8,273 bases of DNA. Source: DATIBL01 sp035457505. Lineage in GTDB: Bacteria > Patescibacteriota > Minisyncoccia > Phycocordibacterales > UBA6899. Below, piece by piece: positions 6,767 through 8,273 of the stretch. Every line of letters begins with the position of its first letter. The stretch's first letter is position 1. Where the stretch lies: contig DATIBL010000029.1 of NCBI GenBank assembly GCA_035457505.1, positions 1 to 8,273 of the forward strand. The letters run 5' to 3'. Under the pieces are notes generated by a model. The model made no database searches. It was not told the origin of the DNA and worked only from the letters and a program-made list of their open reading frames with translations. Position numbers and translations under genes: made by a program.

Positions 6767-6774
6767 CCTCCTTT
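6767..6774 (-). promoter_or_regulatory. Perfect Shine-Dalgarno (AAAGGAGG) deciding a GTG start
   Basis: On the minus strand AAAGGAGG is followed by TACCA and then GTG at 6761-6759. The 5-base spacing is suitable, no ATG is near, and the sequence is the strongest ribosome binding site in the window. It fixes the start of the 186-residue gene. Confidence 0.85.
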
Positions 6775-6797
6775 GGTGATGTACAGAACCGCCGCGA

Positions 6798-6825
6798 ATT
6801 ATGCGGAATTTTTGAAAAAACACAA
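6798..6825 (-). promoter_or_regulatory. Weak candidate promoter for the 186-residue gene
   Basis: On the minus strand TTGTGT (6825-6820) is separated by 16 bases from CATAAT (6803-6798), a 5-of-6 match to the -10 consensus. The spacer holds a T6 run then an A5 run. A start near 6791 would give a leader of about 30 bases containing the Shine-Dalgarno. The -10 sits in the loop of a small inverted repeat, CCGC (6792-6795) and GCGG (6803-6806). The -35 match is poor. Confidence 0.33.
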
Positions 6826-6842
6826 GCTTCACGAAGGGGCTT
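6815..6842 (-). terminator. Possible weak terminator after the UXS fusion gene
   Basis: Directly after the TAA at 6843-6841, the minus strand can pair AAGC (6842-6839) with GCTT (6827-6824), with a short inner TTC/GAA helix, followed by GTG and a run of six T (6820-6815). The stem is short and bulged, so termination may be partial, and read-through into the 186-residue gene is possible. Confidence 0.3.
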
Positions 6843-8273
6843 ATTTCGTCCGTTCAAGCTTCTTCTCCTGCTTGTTCACGAGATCGGTGTAGGTGTAGCG
6901 CACCTTGTTCACGAAGCTTTTTGCGTCACCGGCCTCGGTCAGTTCAGGAAGCGCTCGGATCAGCTCGGACCCCTCCGCAAGCGCGATGTTGGTCACGTAG
7001 ACCGTATCCGCCTTCCCAAGGACAAGACGATAGAGCGGAGTGAGAAACGCCGCCTTGATTCCCTTCCGTCCGACTTCTTTGTCGTCGAGCGTCATCAGCA
7101 GGTTCGCATCGTCGCCCGAGGTGAGCTTGAAGAAGAGCGCCGCAAGCCCCGAGTACGAACCCATGATCGACCAGACGAAACGATAGCGATGCTCGCGATG
7201 CAGCGCACGCGCCTTGAGGACGCCGAGGAACGGGAGAAGGAACTTATCGAACCAGCCACCGAGCCCGACGCGATGAACCGTATCAGTCCCGACCTCTTCG
7301 ATCGCACTGCGACCCTTCGCAAATCGGGTCGTCACAATATGAAACTCGGTGTCCGGCATCTGCTTCGAAAGTTCAAAAAGCGCCTCCTCGGCCGGACCCA
7401 TATCGGGATAGTATGTCGTCGCGAATACGAGCACTTTCTTTTCCGGACGTTTTGCACTGCGAAAATACGCGATCGTCTTCGGAAGTCCTTCATCGAGCGC
7501 CACGCGCGGCTCCCAATCGAGCTCTGCCTTTGCGAGCGAAATATCCGGACAGCGGCGGCGGGGATCGTCCGTTGCAGCGGGAGCGAAGACGATCCGCGAT
7601 GCGGAACCGGTCATCTGCACGATCTTCTCGGCAAGCTCCTTCATGGTGACTTCGCCAGGATTTCCAAGATTGACCGGACCAACGAAGCCATCCTTTCCGA
7701 GCACCTTCATGATCCCGTCGATGAGGTCGTCGATATACTGGAACGAACGCGTCTGCGATCCGTCGCCGTAGATGACAAGGTCGCTTCCCGCAAGCGCATT
7801 CATCACAAAATTCGTCACCGCGCGGCCGTCGTTCGGATCCATGTTCGGGCCATACGTATTGAAGATGCGGATGATGCGGGTATCGACGCCGAATTCGCGG
7901 CGATAGTCCATCGCGAGCGTCTCCGCGACGCGCTTCCCCTCGTCGTAGCAAGCACGCGGCCCGAGCGAATTTACATTCCCGCGGTACGACTCGCGCTGCG
8001 GCACTTCAAGCGGATCGCCATAAATCTCGGAGGTCGAGGTCTGCAGGAAGATCGCGCGGTCGCGGCGAGCGAGGTCGAGCAGATGGATCACGCCGACCGT
8101 ATTGGTCTTCACGGTGTGGACCGGATTGAACTGATAGCTCGTCGGAGAGCCGGCGCAGGCACAGTTCACAATGAGATCGACCTTCTCGTCGAGGGTGATG
8201 GGCTCAACGATGTCGCGTTTCTCAAAGCGGAAATTCGGTTTGCCGGCAAACCGCTCAAGGTTCTTCGGAGTAA
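6841..8273 (-). CDS. uxs: UDP-glucuronate decarboxylase (UDP-xylose synthase) fused to a GT4 N-terminal-like domain (partial, N-terminus off the right edge)
   Basis: 476 residues are visible; the reading frame is open to the right edge, so the GTG at 8169 is not the start and the NAD-binding glycine loop lies outside. Visible residues 1-272 are an extended short-chain dehydrogenase/reductase matching UXS: DIVEP at 20-24, TSTSEIYGDP at 78-87, the YxxxK pair Tyr109/Lys113 in RACYDEGKRVAE, RIFNTYGP at 101-108 of the sequence counted from 8169, YGDGSQTRSFQY, VNLGNPGE and DDPRRRCPDI. The positions equivalent to human UXS1 Thr118, Glu120, Tyr147, Lys151 and Arg277 are all present (Thr80, Glu82, Tyr109, Lys113, Arg240), so it should convert UDP-glucuronate to UDP-xylose. 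After YFRS (codons near 7456-7467) the frame continues into about 200 more residues beginning KKVLVFATTYYPD. These resemble the acceptor domain of the glycosyltransferase at 4173-5387 up to its linker, but with no E-x7-E donor domain. The tail is charged (KQEKKLERTK). Confidence 0.92.
   Translation of the reverse strand, partial: TPKNLERFAGKPNFRFEKRDIVEPITLDEKVDLIVNCACAGSPTSYQFNPVHTVKTNTVGVIHLLDLARRDRAIFLQTSTSEIYGDPLEVPQRESYRGNVNSLGPRACYDEGKRVAETLAMDYRREFGVDTRIIRIFNTYGPNMDPNDGRAVTNFVMNALAGSDLVIYGDGSQTRSFQYIDDLIDGIMKVLGKDGFVGPVNLGNPGEVTMKELAEKIVQMTGSASRIVFAPAATDDPRRRCPDISLAKAELDWEPRVALDEGLPKTIAYFRSAKRPEKKVLVFATTYYPDMGPAEEALFELSKQMPDTEFHIVTTRFAKGRSAIEEVGTDTVHRVGLGGWFDKFLLPFLGVLKARALHREHRYRFVWSIMGSYSGLAALFFKLTSGDDANLLMTLDDKEVGRKGIKAAFLTPLYRLVLGKADTVYVTNIALAEGSELIRALPELTEAGDAKSFVNKVRYTYTDLVNKQEKKLERTK

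Noticed and set aside
6762..6857. A longer form of the 186-residue gene starting at TTG 6857.
   Set aside because: It would overlap the end of the UXS gene and cover the candidate promoter and the perfect Shine-Dalgarno, which instead points to the GTG at 6761.
7430..7470. A possible sequencing frameshift or assembly join at the UXS/glycosyltransferase-like boundary.
   Set aside because: Both parts share the same frame with no stop, codon use does not change, and the boundary falls in a plausible linker after the normal UXS end. A join cannot be fully excluded without reads.
8167..8169. A GTG taken as the start of the UXS protein.
   Set aside because: The frame stays open and family-like (GKPNFRFEKRDIVEP) to the window edge, so the true start lies outside.

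Overview
The window is a bacterial sugar-nucleotide and glycosyltransferase locus. It is fairly GC-rich and almost fully coding. The clues point to a small-genome bacterium of the Patescibacteria/CPR type: a compact UDP-glucose-dehydrogenase-family enzyme, a YvcK/CofD-like gene inside a glycan operon, very tight gene overlaps and mostly weak ribosome binding sites. This taxonomic guess is an inference with low confidence. TAA, TAG and TGA all terminate genes here, which argues against the CPR lineages that read UGA as glycine.

Layout. (1) 1-5387, minus strand: a five-gene operon read from right to left. Three GT4-type (GT-B fold) glycosyltransferases come first (4173-5387, 3013-4188, 1862-3016), then yvcK (868-1884), then a nucleotide-sugar dehydrogenase of the UDP-glucose 6-dehydrogenase family (1-844, running off the left edge). 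Junctions are overlaps of 16, 4 and 23 bases and then a gap of 23 bases. (2) 5388-5501: a short divergent intergenic region with a candidate promoter on each strand and a cluster of CCGTGC-type repeats. (3) 5502-6182, plus strand: a HAD-superfamily phosphatase-like gene, ending in a hairpin terminator that can also serve the convergent gene. (4) 6201-6761, minus strand: an unrecognised 186-residue protein with a perfect Shine-Dalgarno sequence and a GTG start. (5) 6841-8273, minus strand, running off the right edge: a UDP-glucuronate decarboxylase (UDP-xylose synthase, UXS) fused to a C-terminal domain that resembles only the N-terminal half of a GT4 glycosyltransferase.

How the genes may work together (inference): the dehydrogenase would make UDP-glucuronate from UDP-glucose, and the UXS domain would decarboxylate it to UDP-xylose. 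The three glycosyltransferases would build a surface glycan or glycolipid from these and other activated sugars. YvcK relatives bind UDP-sugars and influence envelope growth, so its place in this operon is suggestive. The HAD enzyme could act on a sugar phosphate.

The most unusual item is the UXS/half-glycosyltransferase fusion. Its extra domain is visibly homologous to the acceptor-side domain of the glycosyltransferase at 4173-5387, stops near the inter-domain linker, and lacks the donor-binding half. No rRNA, tRNA, CRISPR array, insertion sequence or attachment site was seen. No stretch of more than 300 bases lacks a gene.
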